NCBI GenBank assembly: GCA_016124445.1
Contig: WGNR01000012.1
Coordinates: 310,001 to 374,000, forward strand
Direction of reading: 5' to 3'
Source of the DNA: a bacterium
Lineage (GTDB): Bacteria; Planctomycetota; Planctomycetia; Pirellulales; Pirellulaceae
DNA length: 64,000 nucleotides
The number at the start of each line of letters is the position of its first letter. The stretch's first letter is position 1. The notes under the pieces are model-generated. The model did no database searches and was not told the origin of the DNA. It saw only the letters and a program-made list of their open reading frames with translations. The translations under genes and the position numbers were made by a program. This document shows, piece by piece, positions 54,159-64,000 of this stretch.

Positions 54159-55235
54159 ATGCCGCATTGGTACGACGTAACCGCCTGGAACGAGCGACTG
54201 GGCAACGATTCCCAGACGATCCATTCCCTCCGCCGATTTCGCACGCGTTGGCTGAAGCAAGGCTGGACGTTCGAAGCCTCGATGTCGGAAGTTTCGGCAC
54301 CGGTCGCTGAGATTCTAAAAAGCGAAATCACCCCCCATCCGCTCTCGCTGGCCGAAAGGCTTGATTCCAATCTGGATGGGGCAACCAAGCTGCTCTTCCG
54401 AACCGACGAAGGACTGATGATCGAATCGGTCATCTTGCGGGCCGGCACCGGACGAACCTCGCTATGTATCTCTTCCCAGGTGGGCTGTGCGGCGGCTTGC
54501 CGTTTCTGTGCCACCGGCCAGATGGGAATTGCCAGGAATCTTTCCGCCTCCCAGATCCTCGACCAAATTGTCCAGGCCAACCAACTGCTGCAGGACGAAG
54601 ACCGCCGGGTGCGGAACATCGTGTTCATGGGCATGGGGGAACCATTACACAACGCTGACAATCTCCACGAAGCAATCGCGGCGCTCACCTCGCCGCTGTT
54701 GTTCGACTATGCCCCGCAGCGGTTATTGGTTTCGACCGTCGGAATCCCGGATGAAATGCTTCGTCTGGACCAAAAGTTCCCCAGCGTGAACCTGGCTTTG
54801 AGCCTGCATAGCGCGGACGAAATCGGCCGACAAGATTTAATTCCGCTGGCCAAACGCGTGCCGCTCGATCGGTTACGCGAGACGCTACTGCAACTGAAGC
54901 TATCCGATAAACGTCGGATCATGATCGAGTACCTGATGCTTGAAAACCGGACCGATCGCCCGGAAGATGCCGAAAAATTGATTGCTTTCCTCGAAAACAT
55001 CGAAGCCCATATCAACCTGATCCCTTACAATTCGATCGACGGCGCCGACGACTTGAGGGGAAGCAACCAGGCAGTTCGAGACCGCTTTGCAATTCGATTG
55101 CGCGCCGCCGGCTACCCGGTCACGATTCGATACTCGCTGGGCGCCGATATTGCCGCGGCTTGTGGTCAGTTGATTCAGCGGGAAAACCGCCAGATCGCCA
55201 AGCAGTTGCGAACCACACCCGTCGCCAACCGCTAA
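54159..55235 (+). CDS. rlmN: 23S rRNA (adenine2503-C2)-methyltransferase RlmN
   Basis: A 358-residue radical SAM enzyme from ATG 54159; a frame open to 54123 is less likely. The iron-sulfur cluster motif is CAAACRFCATGQMG (CX3CX2C). RNIVFMGMGEPLHNADNLHEAI, LLVSTVGIPDEMLRLDQKFP and LALSLHSADEIGRQDLIPL match RlmN. C-terminal AACGQL holds the second catalytic Cys. It methylates A2503 of 23S rRNA and A37 of some tRNAs. It is first of three tightly spaced genes. Cfr-type resistance enzymes share the fold, but length and motifs fit RlmN. Confidence 0.92.
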   Translation: MPHWYDVTAWNERLGNDSQTIHSLRRFRTRWLKQGWTFEASMSEVSAPVAEILKSEITPHPLSLAERLDSNLDGATKLLFRTDEGLMIESVILRAGTGRTSLCISSQVGCAAACRFCATGQMGIARNLSASQILDQIVQANQLLQDEDRRVRNIVFMGMGEPLHNADNLHEAIAALTSPLLFDYAPQRLLVSTVGIPDEMLRLDQKFPSVNLALSLHSADEIGRQDLIPLAKRVPLDRLRETLLQLKLSDKRRIMIEYLMLENRTDRPEDAEKLIAFLENIEAHINLIPYNSIDGADDLRGSNQAVRDRFAIRLRAAGYPVTIRYSLGADIAAACGQLIQRENRQIAKQLRTTPVANR

Positions 55236-55265
55236 CCGGACCCGAAACCAGGAGGAGCAACGGAC

Positions 55266-55928
55266 ATGTCCGCACCGATTCAATGGGAATATCCGCTTTA
55301 CCTGATTGCCCATGGCGGCGGATATACCTCGATCGTCGATCCTCAAGACACCGACGACCAGCCTCAGCACATTCTAACGACCCATTCGTCTGAAGCGGTT
55401 GCGCTGAATTTCATGCAGCAATTCGCCATCATCGGCGAGCCGCGGCAGTTGAACAACGACCGTGAATTCCGCTGGTTTCTCAAAAGTTTGAAGCTACCGG
55501 TCACCAAGGTAGCCTACGACCCTGAGCCGGTCGAATTCGACGTCAACGCCAAGTGGATCACAACGATCAAACGCCTCCTGGAAGACTTTTTGATCGTCGA
55601 TAATTCCCCTTGGCATTACCCCGTTTACGTCGTTCGAACCGACGATGGCTACTCGAGTACAATTGGGTCGAGTGAAACAGGCGAGCAGATGACGCTGTTG
55701 AATCTGTTCACCGACGAAGAGAAAGCCAAGAGCTACGCCGATACGCAAGGGGGCGGCAAAGTCACCACGCTGCACAACATGGAGCATGTCCGCGAGATCT
55801 TGCTGGGCCTGCGCGAGAGCGTTTCCGCCGTGGCGATGGACCCGGTCTACGCGGAAGATGAAAGCAGTTCGCAATACTGCATCGGGCTAGACGCTTTGCT
55901 GGACAAATACCTGGTGCTGGACCAATAA
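55266..55928 (+). CDS. unknown protein built from two similar halves
   Basis: The 220 residues contain an internal repeat. Half one: EYPLYLIAHGGGYTSIVDPQ, then HSSEAVALNFMQQF, KSLKLPVTKVAYDPEPV, and LLEDFLIVDN. Half two: HYPVYVVRTDDGYSSTIGSS, then FTDEEKAKSYADTQ, LRESVSAVAMDPVYAED, and LLDKYLVLDQ. Both end in a hydrophobic (L)LVVD-like tail. The fold may relate to SseB-type N-terminal domains, but this is a guess. It lies 30 bases after rlmN. Confidence 0.65.
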   Translation: MSAPIQWEYPLYLIAHGGGYTSIVDPQDTDDQPQHILTTHSSEAVALNFMQQFAIIGEPRQLNNDREFRWFLKSLKLPVTKVAYDPEPVEFDVNAKWITTIKRLLEDFLIVDNSPWHYPVYVVRTDDGYSSTIGSSETGEQMTLLNLFTDEEKAKSYADTQGGGKVTTLHNMEHVREILLGLRESVSAVAMDPVYAEDESSSQYCIGLDALLDKYLVLDQ

Positions 55929-55954
55929 CCTGACCAGCCTGCCTCGCAGCAAGG

Positions 55955-56500
55955 ATGCCGCTCATGGGCGACAATAGCATTCTACCTTACGTCATGTTCT
56001 TCGGCGGAATGAGCCTGTTGATCTGGCTTCTGCTCCGTCGCAACTGGCGATCTCAGGCCAAAGCGAAAAAGGCCAGAGGCAAGGATAGCTACCTAGTCAC
56101 CAACCCGCGACCGCACGACCAGCCTTGGACCATGTCAGGCGGGCCAGCCGAGTTGAACAAGTGGCAGGTCGAAATGCTCGAACGAACCCGGGAGTTTCAG
56201 GCCACCGTCGATACCAAGCTGCTGGTTCTTCAGCGGATGCTACTAAAAGTCGAAGCCGTTGCGTCACAGCTTTCCACCGAAGATCAAAAGCAATTGGAGC
56301 CGGTCCTCCGCGAAACCCGCGAGATCCTGGAACATGGCAGCCCCAGCTTTCAATCAGTATCCGACCTTCTGTGCGACGAGGCGAAACGTGCCGAGATCTA
56401 CACGCTGGTCGATCAGGGCTATTCCCACGAAGAAATCGCCAAGCGAATGGAGCTAGATCCGTACGCGATTGAGATGATCGCGAACTTGCGCGAGTCGTAG
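55955..56500 (+). CDS. membrane-anchored protein with C-terminal helix-turn-helix-like segment
   Basis: The 181 residues begin with a short lead and one membrane segment (LPYVMFFGGMSLLIWLLLRRN). A central helix region follows (ELNKWQVEMLERTREFQATVDTKLLVLQ, with coiled-coil character). The C-terminal 35 residues (EIYTLVDQGYSHEEIAKRMEL) look like a helix-turn-helix. It lies 26 bases after the previous gene in the rlmN operon. The function is unknown. Confidence 0.65.
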   Translation: MPLMGDNSILPYVMFFGGMSLLIWLLLRRNWRSQAKAKKARGKDSYLVTNPRPHDQPWTMSGGPAELNKWQVEMLERTREFQATVDTKLLVLQRMLLKVEAVASQLSTEDQKQLEPVLRETREILEHGSPSFQSVSDLLCDEAKRAEIYTLVDQGYSHEEIAKRMELDPYAIEMIANLRES

Positions 56501-56580
56501 ATTCCTAGCCGCAAAGAGGCGACATAAAATTAGCCACCGCACACGTCGTTTCAACATGTGCGATGGCATGCCAATCGCGA

Positions 56581-58653
<2,073 letters not shown>

Positions 58654-58818
58654 GGGGGATTCCTCGCTCTTGGGAGGTCCTATCGCTGGGGTTGAAGATC
58701 AAGAACGGGGCATTGTACCCCACACCGCCATGTGCGCGGAGTGCGGCCCCGATCGGTTCCCATCAGACAGAAGTGGGGGCGAAAAGGTTCAATCCAGCGA
58801 GATTTAGCGGAGCAAGGT

Positions 58819-59721
58819 CTAGGCCAGCTGCCCTTTCAGCCAGGCCAGATCGCGTTTCATGGCGGCGATGTGATTCGAGACCTTTTTACGCTCCTCACCT
58901 TGAAGGTACTCGACATGCAGCGAGATTGGCCCGTTGAATTGGCTTTCTTTAAGCAGTGTGAAGAACTGCTTGGGAAGATCCCCCTCGGTAACCGAGCACC
59001 ACGCAGGGCGGCCTTTGTTGCTTTGGAAATCTTTGATGTAAACCGCCCCCAGGCGGGACTGCACCAGGTTCCATTGGATCGGCCAGTCGGTGTTTCCCTC
59101 GACCCGGGCATGCCCGATATCGAACGCCATGGAAATGTACTTCGGATCGTACTGCCGAGCCAGGCTCATGATGTCCCAGATCGGAGCCCCGACCATGTTG
59201 GTCCCGGAATGATTCTGATAGACCGCCTGAATGCCGATCTCCTCGTTCATCGCGACCAGGTCTTTCAGCTGGGCACCTGCTTCTCGCAGTTGTCCAATGA
59301 CAGGCTTCTTCAGGTCGTAGCGATAGTAGCTCATCCGGTAGCGCGGGATTCCCAACTGCTTGGCAACCTTTAGCGTCTCTTCGGCGTTGGGGGAATCGGT
59401 GCTGTTGATGCTGGAAGTCAGGATGTCGAGCGTCAGGCCATGCTTCTTAAGTGCTTCGACCATCTTCGGAAGTTCTTCAGCGACCTTTTCCGGTTCGATG
59501 TGCCCGCCAACGCGAATGGGGGCCTCGATTCCATCGAAGCCAACCTCGGCAACCGACTCGGCCATCTGGTCGTACGACAGCGACGCCAGGAACTTGGTGA
59601 ACGTGATCAGCTTCCAGCGCTGCGGCTTGGCATCTTCAGCCAAGGCCGGAGCGGCCAGGCCCATCGCAGCCACGGTACCCAACGAAGCCTGGAGCATTTG
59701 TCGACGATTGATCGGTTGCAT
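58819..59721 (-). CDS. exported sugar phosphate isomerase/epimerase-like protein
   Basis: The 300 residues start with a Tat-like leader (NRRQMLQASLGTVAAMGLAAPALA), so it is likely exported folded. The TIM barrel follows: YDQMAESVAEVGFDGIEAPIRVGGHIEPEKV, MVEALKKHGLTLDILTSSIN, EEIGIQAVYQNHSGTNMVG, MAFDIGHARVEGNTDW, VYIKDFQ and GPISLHVEYLQG. Glu and His metal ligands of the AP_endonuc_2 family are present. It lies 12 bases after an NHL-repeat gene on the same strand. Confidence 0.85.
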   Translation of the reverse strand: MQPINRRQMLQASLGTVAAMGLAAPALAEDAKPQRWKLITFTKFLASLSYDQMAESVAEVGFDGIEAPIRVGGHIEPEKVAEELPKMVEALKKHGLTLDILTSSINSTDSPNAEETLKVAKQLGIPRYRMSYYRYDLKKPVIGQLREAGAQLKDLVAMNEEIGIQAVYQNHSGTNMVGAPIWDIMSLARQYDPKYISMAFDIGHARVEGNTDWPIQWNLVQSRLGAVYIKDFQSNKGRPAWCSVTEGDLPKQFFTLLKESQFNGPISLHVEYLQGEERKKVSNHIAAMKRDLAWLKGQLA

Positions 59722-59733
59722 GAGGAGGGTTCC

Positions 59734-60846
59734 TTAGGGGGAAACAGGGATCACTTTGCGAACCCGGTGATTGTTGGTGTCGCCGATGTAAAGAGCATTG
59801 TCAGGACCGATGCCGATGCCGTGCGGTCGATCGAGCATCGCCTTGGTGGCAGGACCGCCATCGCCGGAATAGCCACGCCCCTTCGGCCCAATTCCAGCGA
59901 CGGTGCGGATTCGATCGTTTTTCAGATCAATTTCGCGAATGGCCTGGTTCTCGGTATCGACCACGTACAGGTTGCCATTGGGTGCTTTAGCGATTCCTTT
60001 GGGACCATTCATCGTGGCCTCTTTCGCGCTACCGCCATCGCCGCTGTAGCCCTTCTTACCGCTGCACGCGACATGCTGAATCTTGCCGCTGGTTAAATCC
60101 AAACGCCACACACTATGACCTTCGCGGAGGGCAATCCACAGGTCGTTACCGTCGACGAACAGGGCACGCGGTCCGATGATCGGTTTGCCGCGCGTCGTCT
60201 GGCCATCGACTGGCAGCTTCGTTTCGCCATTGCCAGCGATCGTGTCAATTGTGCCATTGGTCAAATCAATCGCGCGGATGCGATGGTTGCCGATATCGGC
60301 GACATACAGAGTCTTGCCATCTTCCGCCAAACCAATGCTGTGCGGGCGATTGAACTGCGCCTTACCGGCCGGTCCACCATCGCCGCCATAACCAGGCTTG
60401 CCGATACCGGCGACCGTTGAAATGTTACCCGTCTTGGCATCGACCTTCCGAATGACGTGGTTCTGCATTTCGACGAAGTACATATCGCCGTTGGGTGCGA
60501 ACCGCACTTCGTACGGTTCGTTCAACTGGGCCTTGGTCGCCGGCCCACCGTCGCCCGAATAACCTTTGGTTCCATTGCCAGCAACGGTCGTGACTTGCTT
60601 GGCCTTCAGATCGACCCGCAGCACGCGGTGGTTTTCGACTTCGCAAACGTAGAGTGCCCCGTCCGGTCCAATCTCAACACCAAACGTCTGGCCGATATTG
60701 ACCTGATCGACGGGGCCCTGGTTGGCAGAAAGTTCCTTGTGGCCAGTTCCGGCGACCGTAACGATCTCGCCGTATTCGGCAGCGGAAAGAGGCGAGACAA
60801 CTAACAGACCGAAGGCCACCAACATGAACAAAAGTCGAGCAGGCAT
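59734..60846 (-). CDS. exported NHL-repeat beta-propeller protein
   Basis: The 370-residue product from ATG 60846 begins with a signal peptide (MPARLLFMLVAFGLLVVSPLSA). It then repeats units of the form 'TVAGNGTKGYSGDGGPATKAQLNEP' and 'GDMYFVEMQNHVIRKVD' about six times. This is the NHL propeller pattern with GYSGDGGPA at each turn, common in planctomycetes. It may bind proteins or sugars outside the cytoplasm. It precedes the exported TIM-barrel gene by 12 bases, suggesting a joint role. Confidence 0.85.
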   Translation of the reverse strand: MPARLLFMLVAFGLLVVSPLSAAEYGEIVTVAGTGHKELSANQGPVDQVNIGQTFGVEIGPDGALYVCEVENHRVLRVDLKAKQVTTVAGNGTKGYSGDGGPATKAQLNEPYEVRFAPNGDMYFVEMQNHVIRKVDAKTGNISTVAGIGKPGYGGDGGPAGKAQFNRPHSIGLAEDGKTLYVADIGNHRIRAIDLTNGTIDTIAGNGETKLPVDGQTTRGKPIIGPRALFVDGNDLWIALREGHSVWRLDLTSGKIQHVACSGKKGYSGDGGSAKEATMNGPKGIAKAPNGNLYVVDTENQAIREIDLKNDRIRTVAGIGPKGRGYSGDGGPATKAMLDRPHGIGIGPDNALYIGDTNNHRVRKVIPVSP

Positions 60847-60913
60847 GAAATCACTCAAGGAAGGGGAGGTTTAGGGGAGGGCGACTCGATTATAGTTCCA
60901 TCGAATCTCAACT

Positions 60914-61909
60914 TCACGGCTTTACCACGATTTTCCCGGCCAGCGTACCAGCCTGACGCAAGGTGTTATCTTCCTGCAGTTGATGGGCGGCTGCCGCTTC
61001 AGAAAGGGGGAAAACCTTGCCAATCTGCGGTTTCAGTTTCCCTTCACCGAGCCATTTGCTGATATCGGCCCCGCAAACGGCCATTTCCTGAGGTGACGCT
61101 TTGAACATCACGAACCCGTGCAGACTGCATTCCTTCACGTAAAACGGCCCCACGGGAAATGCCGGCCGGGCATCTCGGCCTGCCATCAAAACCATCCGGC
61201 AGCGTTCGGCGGCGATGCTTACCAGAAAGTCAAAGTCTGGTTCGCGGATCGTTTCCCAAATGACGCTCACGCCGGCAGGGCAATGCTGAAGGACCTTTTC
61301 CGCGACGTTGTCGGTCTTGTAGTTGAAGACATGATCGGCCCCCAGTTCGGTACAAATCTCTGCTTTGGCATCGCTACCAGCGGTGGCAAGAACGGTGGCA
61401 CCCATCGCCTTAGCCATTTGTACGGCCATCGAGCCAACCCCGCCGGAACCACCATGCACGAAGATCGTTTCGCCTGACTTCAGGTTGGCATTACCGGTAC
61501 CTAGCCCGAGATGTGCCGTGACGCCGGTCAGCGCGCATGCGGCCGCAACTTCGTCGGTCACGTTGTCCGGTGTTGGATATAACCAATGTTCGTCAACGAC
61601 GGCATACTCGGCGAAAGTTCCTTGCCGGCCGACCAGGCCTTGGTTCGTCCCCCAAACCCGTTGGCCAACCATCAGACGCTTCGACCCTGGCCCAACCGAC
61701 TCGATCGTCCCGGCCAGATCGCTGCCGGTAACAAACGGCTTAGGCAACTCCCAATAGTTCGCCCCGTTGCGTAGATAGGTATCAATTGGATTGAGCGCGG
61801 CCGCACCTACTTTGACCAGCACCTGACCTTCGCCTGGCTCAGGCTGAGGCAGGTCGCCGTATTGAATGACTTCCGGTGGTCCCGTTTCTTCAAAGTAAGC
61901 CGCTTTCAT
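60914..61909 (-). CDS. NADPH:quinone reductase-like oxidoreductase (MDR family)
   Basis: A 331-residue zinc-less medium-chain dehydrogenase/reductase: MKAAYFEETGPPEVIQYGDLP, GAAALNPIDTYLRNG, VTGSDLAGTIESVG, GVTAHLGLG, and the nucleotide-binding motif IFVHGGSGGVGSMAVQMAKAMGATV. It resembles quinone oxidoreductase (QOR) enzymes that use NADPH. No zinc-binding Cys cluster is seen. It is divergent from the SDR gene at 62079. Confidence 0.9.
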   Translation of the reverse strand: MKAAYFEETGPPEVIQYGDLPQPEPGEGQVLVKVGAAALNPIDTYLRNGANYWELPKPFVTGSDLAGTIESVGPGSKRLMVGQRVWGTNQGLVGRQGTFAEYAVVDEHWLYPTPDNVTDEVAAACALTGVTAHLGLGTGNANLKSGETIFVHGGSGGVGSMAVQMAKAMGATVLATAGSDAKAEICTELGADHVFNYKTDNVAEKVLQHCPAGVSVIWETIREPDFDFLVSIAAERCRMVLMAGRDARPAFPVGPFYVKECSLHGFVMFKASPQEMAVCGADISKWLGEGKLKPQIGKVFPLSEAAAAHQLQEDNTLRQAGTLAGKIVVKP

Positions 61910-62078
61910 CGCTTCCTATCCTTCCGCTGGCGTATCGTTTGCACGTTTGCCTTCAATGGTAACGCCCAGCGCTGGTGACCAACAACTGGGCGACGCCGTT
62001 CGGGCAGAACTCGGTTGCTTCGAGCCGGGACGTACACCATAAAAGAAGCAAAGCAGACCTTATGAAAGAACGAGCACC

Positions 62079-62852
62079 ATGAAAAACACCGCCCTGATTA
62101 CTGGAGCATCCAGCGGCATCGGCCGCGAATTGGCCTGGGTCCATGCCGAAAACGGCGGCGACCTTGTCCTCGTTGCCCGCCGCGGCGAAGTGCTGGAAGA
62201 GCTGAAGCAACAGATCATGGAAATCCATGACGTCGAGGTCGTATGCATCGCCATCGATCTGACCGAGCCTGGGGCAGTGAAGCAGGTTTACGACCAACTC
62301 GAAGCCGACGATATCGAAGTCGAATACCTGATCAATAACGCGGGCTTCGGGAACCTCGGGCCGTTCTATCAGCACGACTGGGAGACCGACGGCGGGATGA
62401 TCCAGTTGAACGTTTCGGTCTTGTGCGAAATGACCCATCGCTTTTTGCCGGGCATGATCGGGCGAAAGCGTGGCAGGATCTTAAATATTGGCTCGACCGC
62501 CGGCTTTTTGCCGGGGCCGACGATGGCGGTTTACTTCGCCTCGAAAGCTTACGTGCTCAGCTTTTCGCAGGCGATCGCCGAAGAGGTAGCCAGGTTCGGG
62601 GTGACCGTGACGGTCCTTTGCCCTGGTCCGGTCGAAACCGAGTTCTTTGATCGCGCCCATGCCAAAGAAGTCGGCATGTTCAAGAAAGCAGCCGGGGCCC
62701 GTAAAGTGGCTGAAATCGGGTATCGCTCGATGAACGACGGACGCTTGGTGGTGTTCAACGAGTGGCGGCTCTGGTTCCTTTTGAACTGGGTAACGCCCTG
62801 GGTTCCCCGACAAACGCTGCTAAAGATCAGCCGTTGGTTATTGGCCGGTTAA
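62079..62852 (+). CDS. short-chain dehydrogenase/reductase
   Basis: A 257-residue classical SDR: ALITGASSGIGRELAWVHAENGGDLVLVARR (TGXXXGXG), VEYLINNAGFGNLGPF (NNAG), RGRILNIGSTAGFLPGP (catalytic Ser), and AVYFASKAYVLSF (YXXXK). LCPGPVETEF follows. ARR after the nucleotide motif suggests NADP(H). The C-terminus has a hydrophobic stretch (WRLWFLLNWVTPWVPRQTLL), which could bind a membrane. The substrate is unknown. Confidence 0.9.
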   Translation: MKNTALITGASSGIGRELAWVHAENGGDLVLVARRGEVLEELKQQIMEIHDVEVVCIAIDLTEPGAVKQVYDQLEADDIEVEYLINNAGFGNLGPFYQHDWETDGGMIQLNVSVLCEMTHRFLPGMIGRKRGRILNIGSTAGFLPGPTMAVYFASKAYVLSFSQAIAEEVARFGVTVTVLCPGPVETEFFDRAHAKEVGMFKKAAGARKVAEIGYRSMNDGRLVVFNEWRLWFLLNWVTPWVPRQTLLKISRWLLAG

Positions 62853-62978
62853 GACGGCCGGACGACTTCTGCAAAGTTCCAACGAAACGGCACAATTCGT
62901 TTCTTCCCTGCGTCCGCGACAACTACGATGAGGGACGTGACTGTCGTCCTTGTTACTGGAATGTGGGGGGAGAATGCG

Positions 62979-64000
62979 ATGAGGATTTATAGTGCTGCGC
63001 TGCTGCTGGTGCTTGGGATGCTGATCCCGCAACAAACGCTTTCGGCCGAGGAGAATCAAACCGACGATACGGCGATCGCCCAAGAGGCGTTCGTCTATGG
63101 TTTTCCGCTGGTGATGAACTACGGCGTGATATACGAGTACTTCATCGATAAGAGTTCCGACCAGTACAAATGCACTTTCAATCAGATCTACAACACGGCC
63201 CGTGTTTACACTCCGGCCGACACGACGGTCGTCACGCCTAATAGCGATACGCCCTATTCGTTCTTCTGCGCGGATCTACGTGCCGAACCGGTCGTGTTCT
63301 CGGTTCCTGAAATCGAAAAGAAGCGGTACTTCTCGGTTCAGTTGGTCGACATGTACACGTTCAACTATGGCTATGTCGGCAGCCGGGCCACCGGCAACGG
63401 CGGCGGCAATTACATGATTGCCGGTCCGGGCTGGTCAGGCGAAACTCCCAAGGGGATCGACAAAGTCTTCCACTGCGAAACGGAGTTCAGCTTCGCAATC
63501 TTCCGCACACAGCTGTTTAACCCAGCGGATATCGAGAACGTCAAACAGGTTCAGCAAGGCTACAAGATCGAGACACTCTCGACCTACCTGGGCCAGCCTG
63601 CTCCGAAGGCAGCTCCTGAAATCACTTGGCCCAAGATCGATCAGAAACTGGCCGCGGATGATCCGTTCGGCTATATGGCCTTCATTCTGCAGTTTTGCCC
63701 GCCTGTTGGCCCCGCTGAAGTCGAAGTGCCGCTGCGAGCGAAGTTCCGCAAGATCGGCATCGAAGCGGGCCAACCATTTCCTAGCGACACAATCACTGTC
63801 GCTCAAAAGGCCGCGCTACAAGAAGGTGCGAAGCTCGGAATGGAAGAGATCAAAAAGGAAGTTGCCGGGATTGGTAGCGGGATCAATGGTTGGCGCATTG
63901 TTGCAGCGATGGGAGATCGACACTTCTACCAAGGCAATTGGCCGCTGCGCGCTGCCGCCGCGATGGCTGGCATCTACGGCAACAACCCAATCGAAGCAAC
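62979..64000 (+). CDS. exported DUF1254 domain protein (3' end outside window)
   Basis: The frame starts at ATG 62979 and stays open to the window edge, giving 340 visible residues. A signal peptide (MRIYSAALLLVLGMLIPQQTLSA) is followed by the DUF1254 domain: IAQEAFVYGFPLVMNYGVIYEYF, NQIYNTARVYTPADTTVVTP, NSDTPYSFFCADLRAEPVVFSVP, YFSVQLVDMYTFNYGYVGSR. VVTPNSDTPYS is the family's most conserved segment. The C-terminal DUF1214 part usually follows beyond the edge. The function is unknown, although some members have been linked to degradation of aromatic compounds. Confidence 0.88.
   Translation, partial: MRIYSAALLLVLGMLIPQQTLSAEENQTDDTAIAQEAFVYGFPLVMNYGVIYEYFIDKSSDQYKCTFNQIYNTARVYTPADTTVVTPNSDTPYSFFCADLRAEPVVFSVPEIEKKRYFSVQLVDMYTFNYGYVGSRATGNGGGNYMIAGPGWSGETPKGIDKVFHCETEFSFAIFRTQLFNPADIENVKQVQQGYKIETLSTYLGQPAPKAAPEITWPKIDQKLAADDPFGYMAFILQFCPPVGPAEVEVPLRAKFRKIGIEAGQPFPSDTITVAQKAALQEGAKLGMEEIKKEVAGIGSGINGWRIVAAMGDRHFYQGNWPLRAAAAMAGIYGNNPIEA

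Overview
The window looks like chromosomal DNA from a planctomycete, most likely a marine Pirellulaceae-type organism (Blastopirellula/Bremerella/Rhodopirellula relatives). This rests on families that are typical of that group: a DUF1559 pseudopilin with an H-X9-DG motif, a BBP7-like outer-membrane protein, a DUF6677 membrane protein, an exported sulfatase, an LEPR-XLL-like N-terminus on a secreted peroxidase, and many exported proteins of unknown function. Genes are dense, mostly in short operons on both strands, and many lack a clear Shine-Dalgarno sequence. I found no rRNA, tRNA, CRISPR array, transposase, integrase or prophage.

Layout. 1-8.5 kb: DUF6677 protein, a methyltransferase with a possible start-masking hairpin, an ExeA-like ATPase, rsmE, a secreted protein, a sugar-phosphate isomerase/epimerase-like TIM barrel, a large exported protein ending in a 30-bp perfect palindrome, and a Nif3-family protein. 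8.7-18 kb: glycosyltransferase, BshC-like protein, Eis-like acetyltransferase, rpiB, a lipoyl-like protein without its lysine, an animal-type heme peroxidase, and an unknown gene behind a sigma-54-type promoter. 18-24 kb: a duplicated YcxB-like membrane protein, a sulfatase, a small gene bracketed by inverted copies of a dispersed repeat, a possible structured RNA, rplU and an RNase E/G gene. 24.7-28 kb: hpf-ptsN-ptsH-ptsI, a regulatory phosphotransferase chain with no sugar permease in view. 28-37 kb: a FecR-like membrane protein, the BBP7 protein, an HDOD protein, and a FixL/FixJ-like signalling cluster with an extra receiver.

37-43.4 kb holds a compact operon of three different GspF-like platform proteins followed by four small pilin-like or exported proteins. 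It has no assembly ATPase, secretin or prepilin peptidase, and is the best candidate for an undescribed system here. 43.4-64 kb: a lipoprotein, a sodium:solute symporter, an ECF sigma factor, a panC-lgt-cupin operon in which Lgt carries an inserted PDZ-like domain, a recent tandem duplication of zinc-ribbon membrane proteins, class II aldolase, rlmN with two unknown partners, metG, a TIM-barrel/NHL-repeat pair, a quinone reductase, an SDR and a truncated DUF1254 gene.

The genes do not form one pathway. Shared themes are envelope and export biology (Lgt, lipoproteins, pseudopilins, sulfatase, peroxidase), RNA and ribosome maintenance (RsmE, RlmN, RNase E/G, L21, HPF, MetG) and central carbon metabolism (RpiB, aldolase, PTS regulation). 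All family calls come from reading motifs by eye, without database searches.
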